Shown piece by piece: positions 1 through 12,690 of a DNA stretch of 64,000 bases. Every line of letters starts with the position of its first letter. The first letter of the stretch is position 1. The stretch covers positions 1 through 64,000 of the forward strand of contig JAHQIW010000080.1 in NCBI GenBank assembly GCA_019055375.1, given 5' to 3'. The notes beneath the pieces are model-generated. The model did not search any database, was not told the DNA's origin, and worked only from the letters and a program-made list of their open reading frames with translations. Made by a program: the position numbers and the translations under genes. Source of the stretch: Parelaphostrongylus tenuis. Its lineage: Eukaryota > Nematoda > Chromadorea > Rhabditida > Metastrongylidae.

Positions 1-186
1 AGAAGATCTATGTTACTATATGAACTTGCTATTCAAATAATTAAAACAATGCGATAATACAGGTTTCGCTCTTGGTTTCTTACTTCAAATTTTCCCACCA
101 CAAATCTACCAATTCCATCAAGTTTCTCACAGCACTGAGCGTTTCTCAGCTGCATGACTTTCATAGTGAGTCGTGCAACAATCCTA

Positions 187-580
187 TGTTTTTCGTTTCA
201 AGTGTTTTCTTAAGACCACAGCTCAAAATTCAATATGCCAGAAAATCATTTTTGAGCCACGCATCACATGTGGCCTGCTAAGATGGGCTGACTTATGGAG
301 CCCGATACACGTGTTTCGACCTTGCTGTCTCGTCAGTCGGACAGTTACCCTTTTTCGTCTTTTGCCAATCCTATGTGGGTGCTCCAGTCCCCACACTAAG
401 AGTTAGGAACGACCAGCGTTTTACACTCTATGTCCAGTAAAATTATCACCGAACACAGAGTGTGTACACTCGATTGCTCTTAGCTAGTATATTTGGTATA
501 TCATATATTTCCTTTCGAGTGTTTTCCTAAGACCACAGCTTAGATTTAAATAGGCCAGAAGATCATTTTTGAGCCAATCC
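187..580 (-). mobile_element. Hammerhead repeat unit present in copy A, reduced in copy B
   Basis: An approximately 75-bp segment containing gtgttttcttaagaccacag occurs at 187-260 and again, more diverged, at about 508-580. Between them is one ribozyme unit. The total is about 1.2 units with a period of about 320 bp. At the matching place in copy B (38660-38740) only a single 75-bp segment remains and no ribozyme. Confidence 0.7.
300..342 (-). ncRNA. Hammerhead ribozyme, near-intact
   Basis: Minus strand: GTCCGA/TCGGGC stem I with one T.G wobble, core CTGACGA, stem II GAC...GTC with a 6-nt loop, GAAA, ACAC/GTGT, and a GTA cleavage site. All invariant core bases are retained; stem II is shortened to 3 bp. 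Confidence 0.82.
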
Positions 581-671
581 TGTCTTGTGAAAGAGAGCTT
601 CGAGAGTGTGACACAACACGGCTTCACGGTCGGATGTGTCACACTGTGAAACTGATTAATGAGGCACCTAC

Positions 672-3600
672 CGATATTTTTCCGGAGGATGAGTATCAGT
701 TAGAATGAGACCTATCAAGAAGTCTGTCTTCGTATGGCCACACCATATCTGTAAAACTGTGCTTCCAAATTGTTATCATAATTTTATCCTGTCATCAGAA
801 AACACCATAACAAAGCTTCAACTTTTTACCGCCAAATTTTTACGGCTGTTACGATGTTATTTGTAATCCCAATAATTCTGAGGTACCTTACTTAGCCTTC
901 GCTTTAATCATGTTTCGCTCTTGTCCGAGCGATCGATAACACGTGAGGTCGAGTTAATCGCGGGTTCAAAAGATACTGGAGGTTCCAAATTATGCTTGCA
1001 TAACACTATTCATCTGATTTAAATCACTTCAATGGATGAACTCTTCCACTGGACGATAATCGAAGATTAGGTAATTGAGGCAATGTATGTGGTGCTGATC
1101 AATGGTGCCATGTAGCGCACTATGAGCGCTGTCACGCAATACACGTACTAACCCTCTAACCCTAGGGAATGTATAATTCAGCAGTTAGCGATGAAGTGCA
1201 ACATATGCATCCTCGTTTCGTGCGAGCCAACCAAGCCTCCTATATCTTTTAGATTGCAAACGCTTCCTTGAGTAAAGTATCCTGTGATTTGCAAAAAGTC
1301 TATGTGCCCTATACTGTCTATATGCTAACTCTGAAACGCACTAGTCCGTGACTTCGGTCTAAGAATATTATTTATACTTTTTGTCGATAGAGGTACGCCT
1401 CATTTTTACTTCTGCTGGTTCAATTAATTTCTTCTAATGTTAAATGAGAGATCGGCCTTTCAATCGATTTTTCTGGAACTAATGAAGTATATCTATAATT
1501 TCAATGAGCAAACGTATATGATTCGTTATGAAAAAACGTGATAATTGAAAATACTCTCGTGGACTTCTCAACGAACAATTTGCAAACATTTTCATGTCTG
1601 GGCGGAATCTCAAAATGTCTTTAATCTTTTTTTACTGTCGTACGAGACTACTTTAATCGACAATATCCACTCATTGAAAAAGTCGCTTATTACTTTTTTG
1701 ATTTGCAGCATTCTCAAGATAAGTGCCACTTTGAATGCTGGCAATTCACTGCAATATCAAAACGAAACGTCCGGAAACGATATCGTGGCGATTGGTATCG
1801 ATCGGTTCATTTTATAGAAATTAAGATACTGTTGTGATCATTCGAACTAAGAAGTTCGATCGTTACTCGTGCATCGATTTACTAAATTATAGACTTCGAG
1901 GAAGGTGAAGACGCTGAAACATTAGCCGTACAAAGGTTTTTGAACTTCGAGTTAGCTCGGTACTCAAGGCAACATTCGTTCAAGGATGCTTAACTAAGCA
2001 CACTTCGAAGTCCAGGTTTTTCGAACTTCTCGTGTTGCCCGCGATTTATCGCACTCTTGTGGAGGGAGTTTCTGATTCCACGATTGGGGACTGAATGTCG
2101 GTAGAGGAACGCAACGTTGAAAAAAATTCTGACAACCTTTTTGCAAAGACTGGTTAGAAGAAACTTATATCGCTATTATTTTTCAAAAGGTTTGATCGCA
2201 AGAAGGAAAATGCCCTGCAAAAGACGAGGTGGTTGCTTGGTGGTACGTGAAAAGCCATGAACTGGTTTTTTCAAGAGATTTCAAAGGTGAAGCTCGGAAG
2301 ATCCATCAAGCACCATTCAAAGATGGAAGACGAACTACAGAGTTCTCAAAGTGAGTGATTTCATTTTTCAAATACAAAAAATATCACTGTTAAAGTCTTT
2401 TTCAAAATTATCAGGAGCTAAGCCGAATAGAAAAGCTATCTTCTCTTTCGTACAAGATTTATCGCCCAGAATCACGTTGAACTTGATTTTGAAGCCAACC
2501 TAGGCTTTCCAGTTTCAATTAGTAGCTTTCCAATTCTATTAATTAGATTAATTAGATTAATTAACTTTAATTAGATTAATTTAATTAGTAGCTTTCCTAT
2601 TCTCCAAATATTGATCCAGTGAGGTAGCATAATTATTTGTTCAGCATATAAAAAAATTAGTATAACTGGCACTTATTCTGAAATTGGGTGAAGACAACAA
2701 AACTGGAGGTGCCATGGCCGAGTAGTTGTGGTTCTCATCGCGGCGCGCGTGAAGCCGAGCTCGCCCCTTCACTCCCCTCCCCCACCTTCTCAACTCTCTT
2801 CGGAAGTCAACAACAACGCCCTATAGAACGCCATAGTCAGGCTATCCTCGAGATTGCAAGAAGACTCGCTCAGCCTTATTCTTCGAAATCCATGAAGAGG
2901 AAACAACGTATTGAATGCTAGAAGTACTGGGATCCCACAGTGAAAAAAGCACTGTGAAGACGCATCAATAAAAAGTTTAACGTGCCCAGAAAACTACTGA
3001 CCTCATGGTATACACGAGATGAAATGAGAAAAAAATAAGAAAGAAAAGCATTTTTGTAAAGATATGCAAGCAGATAGAAATTATCAACAATGGCTTACCA
3101 TGGCGTACCCCATGAAAAACATCTGTTCGTTATTGTATGCTTCCAGTCCTTTGATGCGATTTTCTTCTCCGTACTTCTTCAAATAATTCTTGTATGCCTG
3201 AAAGGAACTCTTCCACCATATGCATTTTTGAATTACAATAAGTGTCGCATGAAGCAGACTTCAGTTTCTATAGCTGTCTGTTTTTCTTGCAAATCGAAAA
3301 ACTTGTTATCAACGTCGCTCTAAAGGTTCTATGCTAGATTGGGACTGGTTCCCATTTCAGGAATAGAAATCTACCTTGAAAGCTTGCTTCACTCCACCGT
3401 TATCAGCTATATTCTCTCCTTGTGTTAACTTTCCGTTCAAATGTAGACCTGTTCCAGCGACCTATGAAGATTTTTAATTCTTCCTTGCTCTGCATAGTGT
3501 TGAGATACGTAAACTAACGGTGTTGAAATCTACAAAATCTCTCCTTTTTCCTGTGTTGTACACGAAAACTGTAGGCTTGCTATTTCAAGGTTAAGTGGCT

Positions 3601-6600
3601 GATGGATCAATACCAACCATTTTCTCATGATAGCAATAAAGTATTATCGTGCAGATCCGCGCTTTCTTCATTTTTTAGTGCTGACTCGATCGTTAGTAAC
3701 GCTCAGAGTACGACTATTTCACTTGCTCATGGTCATAAATCTTTATAATTTCATTTTCAAACACACCTCTATCTTTTCATACTGATAGATGATACACTGC
3801 GCACGCCTTTCAAAGTTCTTTTTCACCTCATCATTCCACCAATCTCGCAGATTCCCAACCACATCGAATTGTCTGCCTGTGAGTAAGGAAGTTACGTTTA
3901 TAACATAGGTCATTTTCCATGGAAAAGTCAAAAATTTCTCGGTCTTAACTTCCTCCGTCGATGACTGAGAAACTCAGTAAATACACGACGGCGGCAACTC
4001 AATATCCCCGCTGCAGGTGTGCCTCTTGAACTTTGCTCTCTCCATAGATTTATTCCGCCCACCCAACCTTCTACCGCCTATCACAAAGTTTCTGTTTGAT
4101 TCACTGCAAGCTGACAAAATGCAAAATATCATACAGTCTGCAAACACTGTTATTTTTCGTAGATCCTTTGAATTCACAGACTCTCTAGGTCAAGATTACC
4201 GTGAACGATTTAGCTTGTTGACCAACTGCTTCAGCATTCCTCATGTAAGAGATGCAAGCGCCTTGGTCAATATTTACACAGGTGTTATGGTAAAGAATTC
4301 TCACCATCAAGAGTTGTATTCTGTCTCAAACAAAACTGAGTGCTTTATTAACCGCGAAGGAAGCCGGAGCAAAGTGAATACATCAACTATAGCTTTTATA
4401 CTGATCCCTAGGTTCTGCTTGCGCTTCAGCATGTTGGAAACTCAGACTGTTTTGATCAATTCCAAAAAGTCGCAAATTATGAATGACTCATGTAATCCAA
4501 AAATTCGTGATATCAAATAAATCAAAACGGAATACCTTTATCATCGAATCCGTGAGTCGTCTCGTGCCCAATTACCGACCCAATTCCTCCGTAGTTCAGA
4601 GCTCTGAAATGGGATAAACGAGTTGTGCTTGATAAAAATGTACGTTGATAAGTATATGGAATTGATCTTATCGCCTCTTCAAACTGCCTCATTTTCTACT
4701 TCATGCTTTGTTCGTATTTAGATAAAATCTCACTTTGGAAATGTTTGATGGAAAAAGGGGCGTCTGAAGAATTCCTGCTGGAAAGTCTGAAAAGAAAAAG
4801 ATTGGCATAAGAGATTTTTCAAGCTTTTTGATTTCACTTATTCCTTTGAGTGACCTGATTTTTGATATTTCAATCTCATCTACATCACGAATTGTAAAAA
4901 GAAGTCGGAATAGCCTGAGCTTGCTCACTGATGGAATTTGACATGAATGAGTAATAGGCGTTCACAATCGCTGGGTTGAAATCAAATTCATTTCTATCAA
5001 CTGGTTTCATGAGACGTTTAAACTGGAATTCGTTGTTCCAACGTGCCACCTTGTCCACCATTTGACTGTACGAATCCCATTCCTTCACGCGCAGCTGAAA
5101 ATTAATTTTCAGGAATATTTCAAAATATAACCAAATATTTGACGTACCGTCTCGGTCGCAACGTTACATTGAAATAACCACTTATTAGTACTCAGTAATT
5201 AGTCGAGACTCAGCACAGTTATTTTTCAAATCAGTTTTCCATAGTCTTTAAGAAAGAGGCTCCTGAAGCTTGACAGGCTTGAAAGCGTTTGAGTGGCTTA
5301 AAAATGATTCAAAGAACTACAATTGCCGCACCTACAGGCATACAGGGTCCATACGGTGCCTTGAGATTTAGAAAGCATTAACTAACTTATCAGCAATTTG
5401 AAAAAGGGTTTGAATGCCCAATAAAGTACAGCACATTTCGGATCTTCCTGATTAGGAGGGAACGAATGAAAAATCGATCTCGTTCGCTGAAGAAGAATTT
5501 TTTTAGGAGTGTTAGAAAACTATTCGAAAGCTGAGACTAGAGGTTACAACCCACCGTCGTAGGTTTTTTCAGAACATTCCTTTGTAACGTTGTAACATTT
5601 AGAATAATGTCAAGTTCCACAAAACCATGTGTTCTTTTTTATCTTGCTGATATTTCGCTGGACAAAACCCCTTCCTCAGGTAGTACTTAGACTAAAGGAC
5701 AAGCTTCAAAGAACTCAAAAATGTGACTGCTTTGTAAAAGCTCATGGTCTTTGATCGTCTTTGCTCTTTTGATTTGTGATTTGAACCTCGCCGGACAGAA
5801 CTCTTTCTTTAGACTATTAGTAATCTGACAGCGTAATGTTATCTGATTCTAGCGATATGCTTATTTTCTGTAAATACGGTTTAGCAGGGAAAATAAGATA
5901 GAGTCTAACGTTTTTGGTAACGTTGTTTACAGTGTGTTCGACAAAGCGAAGGCCGTGGCTGCGGCATGACAAGTCGGAGCGAGGCTAGACGATCAATATT
6001 TTGTTATTCAATTGAGAATTTTTCCTTCGCTTCGAAATAAACTCTAAATGAAACGAACGATAAGGATACTACGAAGATTTTTCTACACAACGATATGCTT
6101 TTCGGCTTCCAGCGAATAATACGTATGATAAAAGCGAAGCAAAATGCGAGTGTGAAGAGCAATCTTTTGGATGCTACAGCGTTATAAAGGGGTATTTTGA
6201 AAACCAACGTCGCGGGGCTATAGTCTGAAGTCAAGCTTTCGCTTGGTTACTAACACTTCTATGAAAAGTTCCTCTCCGGCAAATGAAATCGGTTTTTCAT
6301 TTGCACCCTCCTAATCAGAGAGAACCCACATCTCTTCTTCTAAACTTACTGAAGACGTATGCGCAAAACTTGCTGAATGATTTCCATTTGGTGAGAGAAC
6401 ATTAAGATCAGGAAGTATTTTGTTTGCGCTCTGATTAGTAAAAAGTGGTCAAATTCAACTGCTTGATACTATTGTGGTATCGACTTACTCTATACTTTGT
6501 TTTTGATTACAAGTATAAATCTCGTCTCTAGCTTACGAAACCCTACATCGGAGAGTATTCTTCGTCATACGTTGTTGCTGGACACAGAGATTGCCTTACA

Positions 6601-9600
6601 ACAGGCATTTCGTGCAGTTAGGTTTACGTGACCGGATAAGAAGGGTTTCATTAACAATAAGACTGGGTAAGGACAACTCATTTGTGGTCTTCTTATTAGA
6701 ATAAGGTCTGTATATGCTGCAGGAGTCTAATAAAAGAGTATAGGGTCATCCGTACGTTGAAAAAGTTCAAAATGGTCTTTTTTCAACCATTCTCGCTCCC
6801 AAAGTCTTCGATTTTTCAAAGTGTTTGCAAGAGAAATTCGCAGATCGTGAAGTAAAATTGCTTACATGAGATTGAGATTTACTCTACTAATACTCACTCC
6901 TTTATAATAATCGTCGAGCTTCTCATCATCAAGAATAAAGTCAGGGTAACCGATCTGTCGGAGTATGTGTCTTGCCTTATCGATCGCCGTCTGAAGAGAT
7001 TCTTTGAAGTTGTTTCCGTATCCTATATTCTGCAAGCTCTCTCCACTGACCACTTTAGTACTTTCATCCATCCAGTCGTTCTCTGTCATCATGCTAAGGA
7101 ATGCATCTTGTAGATCGTTTATCATTTCCAGCGTCACGTTTTTCGATGCCTGCGAATTAGTAAATATTACTTAATTAGGAACTGATAACAGAAGAGGGAA
7201 TGTTCTACTGAATAATTATTCAGGCTATCTAATTTGAGAGTTACGTCGCTGCCCTGTGCAATCTTTGTTTATTACGTGAATGCCTTGGCCTACATTCATA
7301 GAAGAAGCTAAAGAGATTGATTTATCTCACCGTTATGGTTTGAAAGTGCTCGTAAGTTAGAAACTAATTGATCACCTCAATCAGTAGCTCCCAAATGTTT
7401 CCCGCCTTATTTTCGCTCGGAGGTGTCCCTCGGCGTCGGACTGTGAATTACAGCGTGTGGTTCAGCCCCTAACAGGGCCACCCAAGCTGAGAAAGCTGAG
7501 AAGGAGCACGAATTTTTCACCCTGAAAGTCCATCTAAGAGTAAGCCATACTAGGAATAACTGCCGTCTTGGTACCTAAGAGCCGCAAGGTGGTAATCTCC
7601 CTTTGATCCACAAGGGCAGGCGGCTCCTTTAATGTGATGGCCACCTGAGGGAGCACCGGCTAGCCTTGCGCCGAGACTCCAGGGAACAAAACAGCTAAGC
7701 TAGTACGGTTTCTCTGTGTCATGACTCGCACTATCACTGATGACGGGCCGTTCAAGTATCAAAGTAAGTAACCTGACAGCTCACCTCATTGAATGCCTTT
7801 TTGACGTATAGAGCACCAGTAGCATACTTCATTCGGTGCATAGTCTCGGTTGTGCAATCTTTCCATCGAGGAGGCTTTTCTTCCCTTCCGAACATGGCGC
7901 GAAGAAACTCCTTGAAAATAGTTTACTTGTTAGTCCTTGCCATTAAGTATTTCTGAAAATTATTGTGGTCTTCTCTTTTTTTCATTTAGAAAACGACACC
8001 TAAATCCGCTTGCCTCACGACTCTATTTAACATGGAATATCATTCCTTTTCATATGTTTTGGTACTAAAGCAGTAAACACCATATTTATTAACCAGAAGT
8101 AATTAAAACCGCTCAACAACACTATCAAAAATATGCGTCATGAGCCTGAACACAATCGTCATCCAACTCTTCGATAGTCAAAGTCAGATCCTCCTCAAGT
8201 GCTTCGAATGACGGCCCATCGATCAACTTCGCGTGGACGTTCGGAGCGCAGCTGGTCCTTCAAGCTAGTGTTGCCGGAGCGAAATTCGGCAAAAAAAAAC
8301 CAAATCACTGTTCGCATGAACAGAAATCCTTGAGCCTTCGCACAGCTGATGTTCTCGAAGGTGATCTGTATGGACAAATTTGGTACAGAAAGAAGGCTCG
8401 GAAAATTCTGCACATAGCGGTATTGATTTGTTGCCCGAGAGATGGCAGAAATGTGCTCAAGCTGATGACGCATACTTTGAATAGTGTCGCTAAGCAATTT
8501 CAAGTACTTCTGGTTAGTAAATTTGGTGTTTATTGCTCTAATGCCAAAACTTACGGGAAGAACTAATATTGCGAAGCATTCGCTGCTAGCAAATCCCGAG
8601 TTACATGAGTCGTTACCTACTTCTTAGATAGCAGCTTCGCTCGCATTCCTGTGCTTTTTTCTCTGTGATTAACTTTCTCGTTTCTTTAGGACAGTCAATC
8701 TCTTTTAATTATTTACGTATTGCTCTAAATCTTTCGCATTATTTACTTATTGCTTTACATCTTCTGTGTCTCAGCCCACCTTCTGAAACCTTTTGCACTG
8801 ATGTATGTGTGTGATGAAAAACTTTCATCCCTTGCAACTATGCTGCTATCACAATCAGTATCCAGTTAGCTTTACCACTTTTCTTGATGTAAACAGAAGT
8901 AACTGGTACAAGCGCATCGACTTTCTACGAACCTGGGAGATGTCTTCATATCGTTCACCGAGCTCGCCGCCCCAGCTGGATGAGTAGCGAAGGTAAGCAT
9001 AATTTGTGATAATCCTTGGATCCGTTGACTTAATCAGTTCGCTGACTCTGTAACAGACCTATGATATTCATACTCAGGAACGATTTGGCATGAACTCTAT
9101 CACCTTCTCATGTAATCGATTTCTGTTATGAGTATTTCTGGGTTATTTGCTAGATAGTTGTTGAGTGCAAATGGCGCAACGAAATGAAAATATCTGGCCC
9201 AGTCCACCTGGAAGCATCCGTATTTCATTAGTTAGAACTCAGGAATTCGAAATCTCATTGAGTCTCTATTCTCAGCAAATACTGTAGTTAACAAGTGCTA
9301 AGTGCTGTCATTCGTCACACTTTTCAGAACGATGTGTATGCATTTGTGTGCACGCTTGTCTTCTCGTTCCGGAAAAAGTGTACTGTTATGTATGCAGACG
9401 CTATACAGTGGCCTTTTCTGCTGAACATAACCTCTATTCAAAACCTATGATTTTCACAAAGTGCTCATTTACATTCATAACATTCCAAAAATAAGATTTT
9501 CAATATTCAAATACTCGGTCGTAATTACTGAAAAATGCAGCGAATACGCAACAGACCAAAATTAAACATTTAGGAAACAACAGCGTGTCGTGATGGATGA

Positions 9601-12017
9601 AAGACTGCACGCTGAACTACTCTGATTTCAGTGGTACAAGTTTCGATACAAAGACTATGACAATGCATTGATAGCGATATAATTTCTTTCAATATTCTAG
9701 TGAAAATATAATCTTATATTAACAGAATGTAGATATGAGTTCCTGATTTTCAGAAGTCTGAAGAAAGTTTTCGTCGTTGCTCCAGAAAAAAAAAGCAGTT
9801 TGAGCTGAAACATGTTGGCTTAAAGTTTTAACACGTCCCACGTTTCCGCTTAACATGAGATATGCACTGTTCACGAAGTTGCAAATGCTTCGGAAACTGA
9901 CAGAAAAACTCTCTCGTTTAATGAAAAAGTGTTGTGAAGCGATGATTTTCAATTAATGAACGTAACAGCTTGAATAAATAGCCTTAGGCAATTTTCAATC
10001 GGCCTTATTACTTCTGATCATTTAATTTCTCACCAAAGGCATTAGTGTTAGCATATCACTGAAACGTCTCAGATTGTACATTTTGGTGAAATTCCTTCGA
10101 TCCTCTTCGGGCACTAAAATTTTAGCCAGTTCCGTTTCGTGTTCGATAATCTCATCCACATCGATCGCAATTTTCCTTTCATTTATAGGAAGACTGGCAT
10201 CGTGGTGGAATAGTTTTACCTGAAATCCTCTATTAATTGGATTGTTTTCCCACGGTTGGCATTGATTACAACAATTTTTGACTTATTTCTGAGGTAGATA
10301 AATACTTTATGTCATCGTAAGGCATTTTTTGTAAAATCGTTTTTTGTTGCACTGAGAATTTTCATTAATCTTATAGTAGCCATCCGAAAGCTCATATTCG
10401 GTGATTTCAAAGGCGTACCTGTTTTCAAAAAAGGCCTCTTTGCTGCCTTGTAACAGTGAATATGAACTTGCGTTTCACTTTTTCCTTTGTTTTGTAAAGC
10501 TTCCTAGGTTTTCTTGTACTGATCGTAAAAAAAACCTCCTCTTGTCGCTCTTTGCGCCTAGGCTTTTCATTTTTATTTTTTTGGCAAGTAAATCCGCTAA
10601 TATGCTTACGCATAAGTGACTTCAGCTTGTGCCCGAAAAGCATATGAACTTGTAGAGGAAATCTTGCAGTATCACGGTCATGCATTTATCTGGATTCTTT
10701 CCAAGGCGAAGAATAAACCTTAGATAAATAACAAATCTCGCTCGCCCACATGTGACTCGTGCTGCGCAATCAATCAAGTTGTCGCGGTAAGGTGATTAGT
10801 CCGAATGTGAAACGTAATCTTATTCCTGCTGTTACAGCATTTTGGAAAGATTTTTTGGAAGACACAGTGTTGAATTTTCGCGTATTTGAGCTGTCGGGTG
10901 ATTATTAAAAGTCTGAAGATGAAGCAAAAGTGGCCTTGCCCATAGAGGGTATAAAAAAACTTTTCGAATATTGGAAAGTACCGAAAACTCGTCTTGTAGA
11001 AGCAAATAACGCACCAACCTTGCTAATAAGAAACTGTCTATAGGCGGCAATTTTCTTCCCATGCTTTTCTCTGTCCAAATAGTAGTCCTGAGTATAATCA
11101 CCCAAACCAAGATCTCCTTGATCAAACTAAAAGATGGCATTTTTGAGCAGAGAACGCCTACGTACACCAAGAAGCAACTAGTTTCCTTCCACATAATTGA
11201 ATTTCTGCACAAAATAGTTGCAAGGTAGTTGATAGCTCACCACTATCAATCTCCGGGAAACATTTCTGCTGTCGAGTGTGACGTAGCTTGTGACAAAAAT
11301 GTCGACTCCTCTGGATGCTATGTCGATAAGAAGCGTTGTCAAGTCGAATTGATCTACATTCCACTTGTTTCCCTCCAACATTGGCCACTCTCCGAAATTC
11401 TATATCCCAACAGATTACACTTTTGTATAAAGCTTTGCACCATTTATTACTTCCAATTATCAAAAATTTCCCTATAGCTTGGCAAAGGCACTCTACTAAG
11501 GGCTTACCTTTTTATTATTAACTACTTGAATTAGTATTTCAGAACAGGACATTTTATTGTTCTACCAAGTTCTTACAAAAAAGTGGAATGTGATGTGATC
11601 ACACGATGTGCTCAAGAATGGCCCACCCTTATTGTCTCTAGAAGCTTTCTTGCACCAATCCGGTTAAGCTCGTCCTTGTCCATGCATTTGCGGTACATCG
11701 CCTTCAGAGCACTAACGGATTTTGATGGAGACGCCTCTGTCGATTCAAAGATTGCTGAAAAGTGTTCGCCATGAAAGACATCAGTGTCAAAACAGTACTC
11801 CGAATTTCGCAGTAAGTCAATCATTTGTATTCAGAGCATCATCGCACATTAAGAAAGCAAACTCATTTTTAAATCCACAATTACTACCTCTCATTTGTTC
11901 TAGAATTTTGTCTCCGATGATGTCAACTTGAGAGTAGCTAGTCTTGTGGCTTGGAATTGGGTGCTTGGCTATCCAGTTCCCACAAGTGAATTCGAAAAAG
12001 TTCACACATGGGTCGAC
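672..12017 (-). CDS. Neprilysin-like M13 zinc metallopeptidase, copy A (16 exons, 3' end off-window, frameshift in exon 11)
   Basis: M13 peptidases are ecto- or secreted enzymes that cut small peptides. Exons in transcript order: 11888-12017, 11627-11754, 11241-11399, 11019-11126, 10034-10219, 9104-9207, 8933-9047, 7785-7910, 6898-7149, 4929-5094, 4734-4786, 4536-4603, 3767-3876, 3375-3461, 3099-3197, 672-748. All have GT/AG borders read by eye and compatible phases. Family landmarks in order: VDPC...FFEFTCGNW (exon 1), Y-x2-CMD (exon 2), FGEWPMLEG (exon 3), NAYYS (exon 10), FPAGILQ (exon 11), [10 protein letters not shown] zinc site (exon 12), DWW (exon 13), ENIADNGG with the third zinc ligand (exon 14), IWCGH and THPPEKYR (exon 16). 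The final exon, by comparison with copy B, lies just left of position 1. Exon 11 is 53 nt against 52 in copy B, which shifts the frame immediately before HETTH. The N-terminal signal or anchor exon was not found. The family call is strong; functionality is doubtful. Confidence 0.9.
2535..2590. repeat. ATTAATTAG minisatellite-like tract
   Basis: Five or so degenerate repeats of attagattaatt. The orthologous tract in copy B is at 41255-41310. Confidence 0.7.
2708..2972 (+). mobile_element. tRNA-derived SINE type 2 (copy A, intron 15)
   Basis: The head is gccatggccgagtagttgtg (A box), the body has caacaacgccctatagaacg, and the end is gaatgctagaagtactggga followed by a cactgtgaag segment and aataaaa. 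The orthologue is at 41425-41695. Confidence 0.78.
4536..4603 (-). CDS. Neprilysin copy A exon 12: HExxH zinc-binding exon
   Basis: A 68-nt exon encoding [19 protein letters not shown] followed by DDK and the first base of a Gly codon. HETTH supplies two zinc ligands and the catalytic Glu. The acceptor is TTTCAG and the donor GTATTC. The corresponding exon of copy B (43264-43331) differs only at DDQ. The active-site residues are intact in both copies. Confidence 0.93.
4734..4786 (-). pseudogene. Neprilysin copy A exon 11 carrying a +1 frameshift
   Basis: The exon reads FPAGILQTP and then departs from the family pattern. In copy B (43461-43512) the same exon reads [12 protein letters not shown]...FPK and joins exon 12 in frame. 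Copy A has one additional base within the run at about 4752-4760 (C4/T5 on the coding strand). Translation therefore leaves frame immediately before the HExxH exon. A homopolymer assembly error is a real alternative to true inactivation. Confidence 0.8.
7385..7775. repeat. Dispersed repeat in intron 8, possible SINE of the second RTE lineage (copy A)
   Basis: A GC-richer block between neprilysin exons 8 and 9. Its right end, tgatgacgggccgttcaa followed by aagtaagtaa, resembles the 3' end of the RTE remnant at 17050-17090. The copy B equivalent is 46080-46450. No tRNA head or reading frame was recognised. Confidence 0.45.
8120..8503 (-). pseudogene. Mariner-family transposase N-terminal remnant (copy A)
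   Basis: A minus-strand frame ends with [20 protein letters not shown] then REVDRW, matching the helix-turn-helix linker of mariner transposases (F..G..SL.D..RSGRP..VD). A frameshift follows, then traces of LTIEELDD. No catalytic DDD region or terminal inverted repeats were seen. It lies in intron 7 and is shared by both neprilysin copies. Confidence 0.65.
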
Positions 12018-12454
12018 CTGAATGAGAAGACGATAACGAGTCAGAAATAGAAAAAATGGGGTAGTACAGCTCTTCTGGTTCAATGTAATATCTGATGACG
12101 CAGGATGCAAAGCCCTTTTTTGTTATAATTGTTAACACTCAACCTAAGAATATGCCCATGAAGTCATGTCGAGAAGTGCATATGGCACTGTGATCTGTCA
12201 TGTCGCTCTCGACCATGAATGCTCAATTATAAAGCGGTGAATAATTGCAAATATGATTCTCATTCTGTGAAGCTCAGTTATTTTGTGCTTACTTATAGTG
12301 GTTACCAAAAGTACCATCCAGTCTGAGATAAACTCAAAAGAATGAATTCAACATAGAAAAATTATGTGATTGCGCGCCCAGTTTTGATTTCAATCTGATG
12401 GATAACAAAGATATAATCAAATAAAAATACGAAAACTTTCAGGCAATTTATTGA

Positions 12455-12690
12455 TTGTCTTCGCAGTTTTTCCTTCTACTGTATGGTTCCAGTATTTCTT
12501 AGCATTCAATTCGTTTTTTATCTTCCTTTTAACTTCGTAGAATGCTGGTTCAGCGTGTCTCTCTGCATCTCGAGACAGCGTGGCTGTGGCGTCCCATGAA
12601 GTGTTGGTTGTTCATTGTTAGAGGTGTTGAAGGCGCGGTTTAACCCGCACGCGCCGTGACAAGCAACGGAACCCCACAGCATCCCCAAAA
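12455..12690 (-). mobile_element. tRNA-derived SINE type 2 (upstream of gene A)
   Basis: The 3' end is at 12455-12520 (ccagtatttcttagcattca) and the head at 12620-12690, with GGTTAAACCGC as a B-box relic. A predicted signal-peptide-like reading frame here is an artefact of the SINE. The orthologue is at 52810-53045. Confidence 0.7.

Noticed and set aside
4017..4520. 167-codon open frame on the plus strand
   Set aside because: It lies antisense in neprilysin intron 12, and the orthologous intron in copy B does not keep the frame. No family resemblance.
12018..12140. Sequence just upstream of exon 1 with Cys-containing frames as the preceding neprilysin exon
   Set aside because: Copies A and B disagree in frame and diverge as introns do; no acceptor-donor pair gives the expected Cys pattern in both.
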